DNA of 48,527 bases, taken from assembly GCF_002368115.1 (NCBI RefSeq), contig NZ_AP018316.1, forward strand, positions 1,158,525-1,207,051, in the 5' to 3' direction. Below, in pieces: positions 40,580 to 47,105 of the stretch (within the stretch, counting starts at the first letter, position 1; each line of letters begins with the position of its first letter). The notes beneath the pieces were generated by a model. It had not been told where the DNA came from and ran no database searches. It worked only from the letters and a program-made list of their open reading frames with translations. The DNA is from Dolichospermum compactum NIES-806. Lineage in GTDB: Bacteria; Cyanobacteriota; Cyanobacteriia; Cyanobacteriales; Nostocaceae. Both the position numbers and the translations under genes were made by a program.

Positions 40580-40843
40580 CTAATGATTGGCTAATAAATT
40601 CAGGATAAATAATCCTAAAATTACCGCAGGAATTACTCCTGCTGGTGCAAATAAACTACCAATTGTGGCTGCAAATTGATATCCTATATCTTTACCTGCA
40701 AGGATAATTCCGCCAATTGCACCACCAATCATTGATAAAATTGCGGCGATGATTAACCAACTAAATCCTGTGGTGAGATTTAATTCTGTATTTAAACTAT
40801 GCAAAAATTTGACAAATCCTGGATCATTAACTAAATCAAACAT
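40580..40843 (-). CDS. small glycine-rich membrane protein (hydrogenase-accessory-like)
   Basis: This 87-aa protein begins at the second ATG (40843), which stands 7 bp after AGGAG; the ATG at 40849 is only 1 bp from that site. Two spans with small-residue patterns follow a soluble start: WLIIAAILSMIGGAIGGIIL, then FAPAGVIPAVILGLFILNLL. It also resembles genes in the extended hyp operon. It is operonic with the TPR gene upstream. Confidence 0.65.
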   Translation of the reverse strand: MFDLVNDPGFVKFLHSLNTELNLTTGFSWLIIAAILSMIGGAIGGIILAGKDIGYQFAATIGSLFAPAGVIPAVILGLFILNLLANH

Positions 40844-40864
40844 AGTCATTCTCCTATTTTGGGG

Positions 40865-41845
40865 TTAATTGATGGCAAATGCCTGGATTTCTGCGGTTAA
40901 ATCTTGTAGGGCTTTGGCTACTATTTCGGCTTGTTCTAATTGCTTATGTTCTGTAAATATTCGCCAAGCTTCTTGATAGTATGCTTCTGCTTTTAAGAGA
41001 TTTTGGGGATTCCCTAATTCTGGTTTTTCGAGGTTGTCGGGTAAGTTGAAGAGGAGGTTAGCTTTGTTAGAAATTGTATTAGCATATTCTAACGGTGTAT
41101 CTTGAAGATTACGCACTTTTAAAGCTTCATCATAGGCTAAGACAGCGCGTAAATTATTTTCTACAGGATGGGAACTTACTAGATATTGTAAGGCATTTCC
41201 TAAATTATTTTGCAACATTGCATATTCTCTAGGATGGTCAATTATGTTAATATGCTTGAGGGCGATTTCAAAGGATTGGACTGCTAAACCTTGACGTAAA
41301 GATTCTTGTGCCGATGACATGGGCATGGAAAGATAGGCGATCGCTATGTTATTATACAAAATCGCATATTCTTGGGGGTAATCTTCCCAAGTAAACACCC
41401 GCAAAGCCTCATGATAAGCATGAATACTCTCAGTTATCCGCGCTAAATTATAGGGAACAAGAGATTGCAAAACTAACCCCAAATTCATCTGCACTTCTGC
41501 TACTTCTGCCGCTGGGGCAAATTGTTGTAAAATTGGCAAAGCTTCCTGATAATCTGCTCGCGCTTGTTGCAAAAATTGGGAACCCCCGTCAGGGATCATC
41601 TGTAACGTCCCTGCCATGCCCACCTTAGCCCGTGCTTTTAGTAAAAGATACTCCTCCCCACACATTTGATAAGCGCGGTCAAATAGCCCAATTGCATTGT
41701 GTAGATCTTGGGCTGTTTTCGGCTTTTTCTGAAAACCTTGTGCTATTTCTATCAGCATTTGGATTTTTTCGGCTGTTGTTGCTGACTCTGAAGATATGGA
41801 CGCAATAGCAGCTTTCACAAATGAATCTGTAATACTAGAAGTCAT
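40865..41845 (-). CDS. TPR protein (hydrogenase-accessory-like)
   Basis: The 326-aa tetratricopeptide protein has repeats such as AEVQMNLGLVLQSLVPYNLA, YAILYNNIAIAYLSMPM, YAMLQNNLGNALQYLVSSHP and YANTISNKANLLFNLPDNLE, spaced to form a curved helical scaffold. The N-terminal part (TAEKIQMLIEIAQGFQKKPK) is also helical. The order TPR, two small membrane proteins, NifU-like, then HupW nearby, recalls the genes upstream of hypF in Nostoc thought to serve small-subunit maturation of uptake hydrogenase. It starts the operon. Confidence 0.75.
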   Translation of the reverse strand: MTSSITDSFVKAAIASISSESATTAEKIQMLIEIAQGFQKKPKTAQDLHNAIGLFDRAYQMCGEEYLLLKARAKVGMAGTLQMIPDGGSQFLQQARADYQEALPILQQFAPAAEVAEVQMNLGLVLQSLVPYNLARITESIHAYHEALRVFTWEDYPQEYAILYNNIAIAYLSMPMSSAQESLRQGLAVQSFEIALKHINIIDHPREYAMLQNNLGNALQYLVSSHPVENNLRAVLAYDEALKVRNLQDTPLEYANTISNKANLLFNLPDNLEKPELGNPQNLLKAEAYYQEAWRIFTEHKQLEQAEIVAKALQDLTAEIQAFAIN

Positions 41846-41949
41846 AAATTTGCCTGGGGAATGGAGTTATGATCACCCATATATTAGGGTTATTAACTAA
41901 GCCGATTTACGCAGTTTTCGAGTTGATACAAATTCCCCAATTTCTTACC

Positions 41950-42320
41950 ATCGTATGCACTTAAATAAAACACATCATACCGCCCTCCTCGCTTGCGGGG
42001 AGGGGTTGGGGTTGGGGTTATTTCGTTCTAGACACAACCCGCCCATCCAATATAAAACAATTGGGTTATAAAAATCTAGAGTGAATTTACCAATAAAAGG
42101 AGTTGCCTTTCTATCCTCAAATTCATGATTTATCTAGCAGTTATCAAAATTGACATAAAATTAAAACCAGAATAAAAAACCCACTCATTAAGAGGATGTT
42201 TGAAAAGTTTTGAATGTATAGACTGACCCCTCTCCAAACCTCTCCCCTGCAAGGGGAGAGGCTTTGAAAACCCCATTCCCTGGTAGGGAAGGGGGGCAGG
42301 GGGGTTAGGTTTTTGGAAAT
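41950..42320. repeat. GGGGTTGGGG/CCCCTCTCC repeat region
   Basis: This 546-bp gap (41846-42391) holds two dispersed repeats. One is GTATGCACTTAAATAAAACA followed by CCCTCCTCGCTTGCGGGGAG (~41951-42018), a relative of 18941-19010. The other is CTCTCCCCTGCAAGGGGAGA (42239-42258, a perfect palindrome), followed by TTCCCTGGTAGGGAAGGGG. No gene is supported; a 68-codon frame here only translates the repeat. Confidence 0.65.
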
Positions 42321-42391
42321 TATGGGTTTCATCTGATACTTTTCAAACAACCTCTAAGTGGGTTCTGACTATTTATCAACAATAAAACAAT

Positions 42392-43003
42392 TTAAGCGTT
42401 TTCAATCCCGATCTTTTTTTGAGCAAATTTGCGTTTAGCCCACATACCCGCACCAAAAAGCACCGTACTACCCACCACAGGAAGAGCGTCGGTTTCCCAA
42501 GGCACAGCAGCCACATCTCCCAGAGTGACATTCCCAACCCCGGTAATGCTAGAATTGTAAGCACCGAAATCACTGTTATTGAATCCCGTATTCACGAAAT
42601 AATACTGAGTATCTGCCGTCAGGTTAACCCCATTAAAGCCAGAATTATTGCCATCAGGAAAATCATCGTTACCGATAATAGCATTAGTTAAGGGACTAGC
42701 AGCACTAAAGCTATTCTTATAGATAAAGGTGTAGTTATCGAAAGTGGCTGTACTAAGAAAATTGTAAGCCCCAGTAGTACCCACAAAGAAATTTTGCACT
42801 TGATAGGGGACGGCAGTACTTCCAACTGATAAAGAATTAGGGGGATTGGTTGCATTCTCAACTGGGCGATTCCACGTAGGAGCACCCGTTGTGTTTCCCG
42901 AAAAAGTAATCGCTTGGGCAGGAGCAGCCACCATGAAAGATAAAGAGGCAAAGCTAGTCAGAGCAAGGGTTTTAGCGATTATGGGGGGGGTAAAAACTTT
43001 CAT
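42392..43003 (-). CDS. exported protein with C-terminal (PEP-CTERM-like) sorting signal
   Basis: The 203-aa secreted protein has a signal peptide, MKVFTPPIIAKTLALTSFAS then LSFMVAAPAQA, ending in an A-x-A cleavage site. The mature part is rich in Asn, Thr and Ser (TFSGNTTGAPTWNRPVENAT). The C-terminus has VPWETDALPVVGSTVLFGAG and then WAKRKFA: short motif, hydrophobic span, basic end, as in PEP-CTERM/cyanoexosortase substrates. No exosortase is near. The role is probably at the cell surface. Confidence 0.75.
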   Translation of the reverse strand: MKVFTPPIIAKTLALTSFASLSFMVAAPAQAITFSGNTTGAPTWNRPVENATNPPNSLSVGSTAVPYQVQNFFVGTTGAYNFLSTATFDNYTFIYKNSFSAASPLTNAIIGNDDFPDGNNSGFNGVNLTADTQYYFVNTGFNNSDFGAYNSSITGVGNVTLGDVAAVPWETDALPVVGSTVLFGAGMWAKRKFAQKKIGIENA

Positions 43004-43030
43004 GTTGATTTTTTAGGTAAAAATTCAGAT

Positions 43031-43089
43031 GGAACAGGGAACGGGCAACTGGAAAAACTCATGTTTAAAAACATGAGATTGAAATAATG
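43031..43089. mobile_element. partial copy of the 169-bp element
   Basis: GGAACAGGGAACGGG, then CTGGAAAAACTCATGTTTAA and AAACATGAGATTGAAATAATG, match the right end of the element at 16254-16422 in reverse orientation, including its internal palindrome. The other end is missing. It sits 28 bp before the start of the exported protein gene, so it may affect that promoter. Confidence 0.65.
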
Positions 43090-43173
43090 TGCCGAAAAAA
43101 TCCCAGTATATGCCGCTAATAGAGAACAGAGAAAACTCTAACTCTAAAAGTAACATGACCATATCATACATTT

Positions 43174-44422
43174 AGGACTTACGCAACTGGCACAAGCGAT
43201 GGTGCGGCTACGCTGCACCGAGCGCCTAAAGACTAAACCATTGACATAGCAATATCTGGACGTTTTAGTTGTCCTATTAAATAATTAGAAAGCAAATTAT
43301 GCTTAATTTGATAAATAGTTTGACCTGTGTTGTAAGCTAAGTTTTTTAGTCTTAGCCAAACCAACATAGCACAAGCTATATGATTTCTTTGAAGACGACC
43401 TTTGCGACACTGACATGATTCAATGCCAGTTAATTGTTTTATCTCCCTGTGAAACTCTTCTATTTTCCAACGGATTTTACACACCTGTTGTGTAACATCC
43501 ATAGAACTTTGAGATATATCATTAGTTGCGATATAGTCCGTTCTATCGGTAGAGATAGTAACCCGGAATAGCTTCACTTTTTTCTCGGAGGGGAATGCTT
43601 TTATCTTGATAATTTTACCACATTCTAACTCATCTTCACTCCATGACAATGATTCAATATTTTTATATTTTTCTTTGCCAAAACTATCATCAACCAAACG
43701 ATTAATCTTTAAAGGACAATAATAAACTTTATCTAGACTATCAATATAAAGCATTAAATTGTTAACTGCATACCAAGTATCCATTAAAACTGTATCAAAT
43801 GGCAGAACCTTTTGATATACAAGCCCTTGCAACATATTTTTCACATGGTCAACTTTACTTAAACCATCATTGTCAGGGTTAAAAATACGATAATCTATTA
43901 CCCAAAATTTGAGAGTTTTAGGATTAACATATATACAATTGACTATTCCAATTCCTTTGACGATGCCATGCTCATTTCCACTATATTGCCTTCGCACTAT
44001 TTCAATCTTTTCTGAAAATCTTTTGTTTAAAACTGTGTCATCAAATATAATATAAGCATTCTCGTCCCGGACAATTATATCTTTCACATTATCCCAAAGT
44101 AACCGAGGAGTCAATTTCTCATTTTTTAAATAATAATTAATTTTATCGTGACTAATATTGTCTAAATGTTCTGCTAGATTAGTCATTGTGTAGTTGATTT
44201 GACTGCTAAGTAAATACTGGCAGTAATTAAGTTTAGTAAATTTCATCGTTAATTAATTTCTTAATGCACCCTATCATCATTCTCTCATAAAATTAATACC
44301 CGTCATTTATTTAATCTATTACTATTAACAATTCTCAATCAGTCTGATTCAATAACATCTTCATTATTGCAGTACACATATACTAATAATTAGCGATCGC
44401 TGTGCCAGTTGCGTAAGTCCTG
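43174..44422 (-). mobile_element. IS701-family insertion sequence (intact)
   Basis: Terminal repeats GGACTTACGCAACTGGCACA (43175-43194) and its inverse complement (44401-44420) are perfect, with one more matching base outside. The element is ~1.25 kb with a single transposase gene. No clear target duplication: the left flank ends ACATTT and the right begins GGCATT. Three partial copies in the window (52-73, 28464-28657, 46207-46476) share its right end. Confidence 0.9.
43233..44246 (-). CDS. IS701-family transposase
   Basis: The 337-aa DDE transposase is of the IS701/IS4-like group. The catalytic Asp lies in YIIFDDTVLNKRF (D69/D70), the second in DTVLMDTWYAVNNLM (D156), and the Glu in RWKIEEFHREIKQLTGIESC (~E263), a typical YREK-like block. 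The N-terminal TNLAEHLDNISHDKINYYLK is the usual helix-turn-helix-like start. All parts are present and the frame is intact, so it may be active. A HIP1 octamer lies in its upstream region. Confidence 0.93.
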   Translation of the reverse strand: MKFTKLNYCQYLLSSQINYTMTNLAEHLDNISHDKINYYLKNEKLTPRLLWDNVKDIIVRDENAYIIFDDTVLNKRFSEKIEIVRRQYSGNEHGIVKGIGIVNCIYVNPKTLKFWVIDYRIFNPDNDGLSKVDHVKNMLQGLVYQKVLPFDTVLMDTWYAVNNLMLYIDSLDKVYYCPLKINRLVDDSFGKEKYKNIESLSWSEDELECGKIIKIKAFPSEKKVKLFRVTISTDRTDYIATNDISQSSMDVTQQVCKIRWKIEEFHREIKQLTGIESCQCRKGRLQRNHIACAMLVWLRLKNLAYNTGQTIYQIKHNLLSNYLIGQLKRPDIAMSMV

Positions 44423-44505
44423 GCATTTTCAAAATTTGTAACTTGTTCTTCTGTTTGCATTAAGCGATTTTCTTGCAAGGTTGCCAATAAATTATTTTGA
44501 TTCAT
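44423..44505 (-). pseudogene. gene start truncated by the insertion sequence
   Basis: ATAAGGGACAAAACA precedes an ATG at 44505 that encodes MNQNNLLATLQENRLMQTEE and then QVTNFEN, running straight into the IS701 end at 44422. The remaining 27 codons have a good ribosome site and lie 33 bp after the putative immunity gene, so this was probably a third gene in the toxin operon before the insertion. The continuation is not found on the other side of the element. Confidence 0.5.
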
Positions 44506-44538
44506 TGTTTTGTCCCTTATTTCTCAAAAGTATAACGA

Positions 44539-44892
44539 TTACACTATAGTGGCTGAACTTACTTTTACATTCTCTTGCTGTTTAGAAATAGAATCTGTTT
44601 GTGTAAATTCATCAAATAATTTAAAAAAATCCTCAAAAGCAGTATTTTCATCTTTAGAGAAAAATAAAATTATCTGATCCCATGTTTGATTATAAGCAAC
44701 ATTATATTTTTGTTGTATCCAAGGTTGAAAATTTGAAAATTCTTGTTCTTGAGAAGTTTGAGGTATTTGCATTTGACGACGTGCAAAACTGTAACCAGCG
44801 ATAAAAGTGCGAAGATTAGCGATGGTTGTTTTTCCTAAATACATAGCTGGACGTTTTTGAATATTGCGGATTAAATCGTATAAATCTAACAT
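44539..44892 (-). CDS. putative immunity protein for the papain-fold toxin
   Basis: This 117-aa protein begins at the ATG at 44892 (MLDLYDLIRNIQKRPAMYLG), preceded by GAGGAATATT; a frame from 44940 overlaps the toxin gene and is not preferred. KTTIANLRTFIAGYSFARRQ and the acidic helices NTAFEDFFKLFDEFTQT suggest a compact helical protein. The (K/R)RPxMYLG plus (F)xxGY pattern is common in small proteins next to polymorphic toxins. No family name is certain; the immunity role is inferred from position. Confidence 0.5.
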   Translation of the reverse strand: MLDLYDLIRNIQKRPAMYLGKTTIANLRTFIAGYSFARRQMQIPQTSQEQEFSNFQPWIQQKYNVAYNQTWDQIILFFSKDENTAFEDFFKLFDEFTQTDSISKQQENVKVSSATIV

Positions 44893-44905
44893 AATATTCC
44901 TCTGG

Positions 44906-45271
44906 TTAAAATTCTGTTTCAGTAATTTGAAATTCTCCACCTAAATCTTGTATAACGCAATATAAGTTATTTATCCAGTTTACCCTAGAAACTCCTTCGG
45001 GGTGAATGTTGTCAAAAATTAGTTCTTGTCCATCAATTTCTACTGCAATAGCATAATGTCTACCGTTAATGGAGATATTTTGTTGTAAAACTTCATGGTA
45101 GATATTACAGAATGGGTCTTCTGTACTCCCTGTAAACAAGTTAATTTTTCTACCAGGTATTTTTTGATTAATTAGGAATTGACGCAAAGCTATAGCACAA
45201 GGAACACATTCAAAAATATGAAATTGTTCGGCTATATCATTTAGTTGACAGTGAATGTCATTATTAGTCAT
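44906..45271 (-). CDS. papain-fold toxin domain protein
   Basis: The 121-aa protein has the order of a papain-like cysteine protease toxin: ECVPCAIALRQFLINQKIPG (candidate nucleophile C22 or C25 at a helix start), NGRHYAIAVEIDGQ with His72, and LIFDNIHPEGVSRVNW with Asp87/Asn88. C-x-A-x-x-L, HxAxxV and FDNxHPEG are hallmarks of papain-fold toxin domains in polymorphic toxins. No secretion part is attached, so it is an orphan cassette with its presumed immunity gene 14 bp downstream. Confidence 0.6.
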   Translation of the reverse strand: MTNNDIHCQLNDIAEQFHIFECVPCAIALRQFLINQKIPGRKINLFTGSTEDPFCNIYHEVLQQNISINGRHYAIAVEIDGQELIFDNIHPEGVSRVNWINNLYCVIQDLGGEFQITETEF

Positions 45272-45491
45272 GATGCAGGATATTTTTAGCCAGATTAGAA
45301 AAAATACGGAAAACTATAATCAGGGTAAAAATACCATGAATTGAGGAAGCCGGGGAATAAATTTTATTATTTGTCTGATAGCGTAGCGTGGCGCAAGCCA
45401 TATCAGGATATCCAGGATTAGAAGATTAACAGGATGTTTTTTAGAAAATATAGGTTTTTGTGAATGATAGAAAATATATTTTTCTCTGAAC

Positions 45492-45778
45492 CATAATTTA
45501 TAATCATTAAATATTCACAGAAAATCTATAAATAACAATCCTGTACATCCTTAAATCCTGGTTATCCTAATTCAGACAACCACAACAAATAATCTCCAAA
45601 TAGGAAGCCAGGGAATAAATTCCCTGTCTAAAAGCTAAAGTCGGTTTAAACCGATATTGGGAATGATGGAATATTATATTTATCTTCATCAGGTAAAAAG
45701 TCAATCAAATCCTGTACATCCTAAAATCCTGGTTATCCTGATTCTGACAACCACAACCAACAATCTCCAAATAGTGAA
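45492..45778. repeat. repeat island module A-B, copy 1
   Basis: This block is duplicated at 46478-46920. It contains CAATCCTGTACATCC-type runs twice, a double-hairpin repeat (CAGGGAATAAATTCCCTG at 45609-45626, then GTCGGTTTAAACCGA), and ATTGGGAATGATGG (45654-45667) followed by a 120-bp tract. In copy 2 a 152-bp element interrupts exactly at TTGG. The 220 bp before (45272-45491) hold no gene, only a GTAGCGTGGCGCAAGCCA repeat at ~45383. Confidence 0.8.
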
Positions 45779-45834
45779 AATGTAACTTTACCTATTTGTT
45801 AATAACTAAAAAATTGAGAGGAATATGAACAACA

Positions 45835-45867
45835 AGATCCCCGACTTATTAAAGAAGTCGGGGATCT
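45835..45867. repeat. perfect palindrome AGATCCCCGACTT
   Basis: AGATCCCCGACTT (45835-45847) and AAGTCGGGGATCT (45855-45867) form a 13-bp perfect stem with a 7-nt loop. The same hairpin type is a dispersed repeat in Nostocales. It lies over the 3' end of the truncated barstar gene and provides its last codons and stop. Confidence 0.85.
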
Positions 45868-46040
45868 GACTCTACATATCTTTGCGCCGGACACCATGTT
45901 AAATCGGTGATACATTCATCAAAAGCATCCCAGTTATGTCCGAAGTATGTAGGAATTTCCATTGCTTCAGCAGCTTGATTTAAAAATGTTTGTTTGCTAT
46001 TGATTTTTTTACCATCAAGATAAAAAAATTTATGATTCAT
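45849..46040 (-). pseudogene. barstar-family inhibitor, 3' end replaced by a palindrome
   Basis: The 63-aa frame MNHKFFYLDGKKINSKQTFL, NQAAEAMEIPTYFGHNWDAF, DECITDLTWCPAQRYV matches the barstar fold (YFGxNWDAxxxCxxDL), which inhibits barnase-type ribonucleases. Normal proteins continue for 30 or more residues. Here codons after RYVE read SDPRLL-stop, which come from the palindrome at 45835-45867. The inhibitor is thus truncated. No ribonuclease partner is visible. A copy of its 5' end lies at 46925-47018. Confidence 0.65.
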
Positions 46041-46206
46041 AGATTTATGGTGAGGAAATAGGTTAGCAAAATTGTCTGAATCAGGATGTCCAGGATTAAA
46101 GGATTTACAGGATGATAAAATATAAAATGGGCGATCGCTAATAAAATTATATAAATCTTAAAATTATGTAGATGATAATTTTAACTATTTTTAAGTATTA
46201 TGTTAT

Positions 46207-46476
46207 TAATATTGTCTAAATGTTCTGCTAGATTAGTCATTGTGTAGTTGATTTGACTGCTAAGTAAATACTGGCAGTAATTAAGTTTAGTAAATTTCAT
46301 CGTTAATTAATTTCTTAATGCACCCTATCATCATTCTCTCATAAAATTAATACCCGTCATTTATTTAATCTATTACTATTAACAATTCTCAATCAGTCTG
46401 ATTCAATAACATCTTCATTATTGCAGTACACATATACTAATAATTAGCGATCGCTGTGCCAGTTGCGTAAGTCCTG
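46207..46476. mobile_element. IS701-type element remnant (270 bp)
   Basis: This matches 44153-44422 base for base or nearly so over the same 270 bp: the first ~30 codons of the transposase (minus strand), its upstream region and the right terminus. The rest is gone, and the break is at TAATATTG (46207). It lies between the two copies of the repeat-island module. Confidence 0.88.
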
Positions 46477-46477
46477 T

Positions 46478-46920
46478 CATAAATTATCATCATTAACTAT
46501 TCACAGAAAACCTATAAATAACAATCCTGTACATCCTGAAATCCTGGTAATCCTGATTCAGACAACCACCACAAAAAATCTCCAAATAGCCATAAGCCAG
46601 GGAATTAATTCCCTGTCTAAAAGCTCAAGTCGGTTTAAACCGACTATTGGCCCGGATTTCTCACCAAAATCCTCAAACCCTTATATAATCTGGATTATGG
46701 GTTTTTACACTGCATCAAAAACAACCTCGTGAAAAATGACCGAAACCGTTGCTCTATAAGGATTATATAGATTGCGATCGCATTGTTTGTGAGAAATGCG
46801 GGTTGGGAATGATGGAATATTATATTTATCTTTATCAGGTAAAAAGTCAATCAAATCCTGTACATCCTTAAATCCTGGTAATCCTGATTCAGACAACCAC
46901 CACAAAAAATCTCCAAATAG
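46478..46920. repeat. repeat island module A-B, copy 2
   Basis: This duplicates 45492-45778. Part A runs 46478-46650 and part B 46803-46920, and they are separated by a 152-bp inserted element. The double-hairpin repeat is at 46598-46615 and 46628-46645 (GTCGGTTTAAACCGAC stem). After B, the sequence jumps directly to the barstar 5' end, having lost the 220 bp that lie there in copy 1. Confidence 0.8.
46651..46802. mobile_element. 152-bp MITE with 4-bp target duplication
   Basis: The ends are CCCGGATTTCTCAC (46651-46664) and GTGAGAAATGCGGG (46789-46802), inverse complements at 13 of 14 bases. TTGG stands on both sides (46647-46650 and 46803-46806). The empty site is preserved in copy 1 of the module as ATTGGGAATGATGG (45654-45667), so the insertion and duplication are proven within the window. 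It has a HIP1 core but no gene. Confidence 0.85.
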
Positions 46921-46924
46921 TGAA

Positions 46925-47018
46925 TGCTATTGATTTTTTTACCATCAAGATAAAAAACTTTATGATTCATAGATTTATGGTGAGGAAATAGGTTAGTAAA
47001 ATTGTCTGAATCAGGATG
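46925..47018 (-). pseudogene. barstar 5' end fragment, duplicate
   Basis: The ATG at 46970 and ~15 codons (MNHKVFYLDGKKINS), with ~48 bp of leader, match the barstar gene at 45849-46040. The coding part stops at GCATTC, where it meets the end of repeat part B. It is the third part (C) of the duplicated module. Beyond it, GGTTACTGAGCGAAGTCGAA (47023-47042) is another dispersed repeat, and the rest to 47105 shows nothing. Confidence 0.7.
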
Positions 47019-47105
47019 CACGGTTACTGAGCGAAGTCGAAGTACAGGATTACAGGATTTACAAGATGATAAAATAGACCATTGCTAATAAAACCTTATC
47101 AATGA

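Noticed and set aside
42144..42350. 68-codon open frame on the minus strand
   Set aside because: It only translates the CCCTCTCC palindromic repeat; composition and lack of ribosome site argue against a gene.
43160..44430. Target-site duplication around the intact IS701 element
   Set aside because: Left (ACATTT) and right (GGCATT) flanks do not give a convincing direct repeat at either possible end.
46705..46905. 66-codon open frame on the minus strand (contains DVQDLIDFLPDKDKYNIPSF)
   Set aside because: It reads across the 152-bp MITE and the duplicated repeat part B; the other copy of B has stops in this frame.
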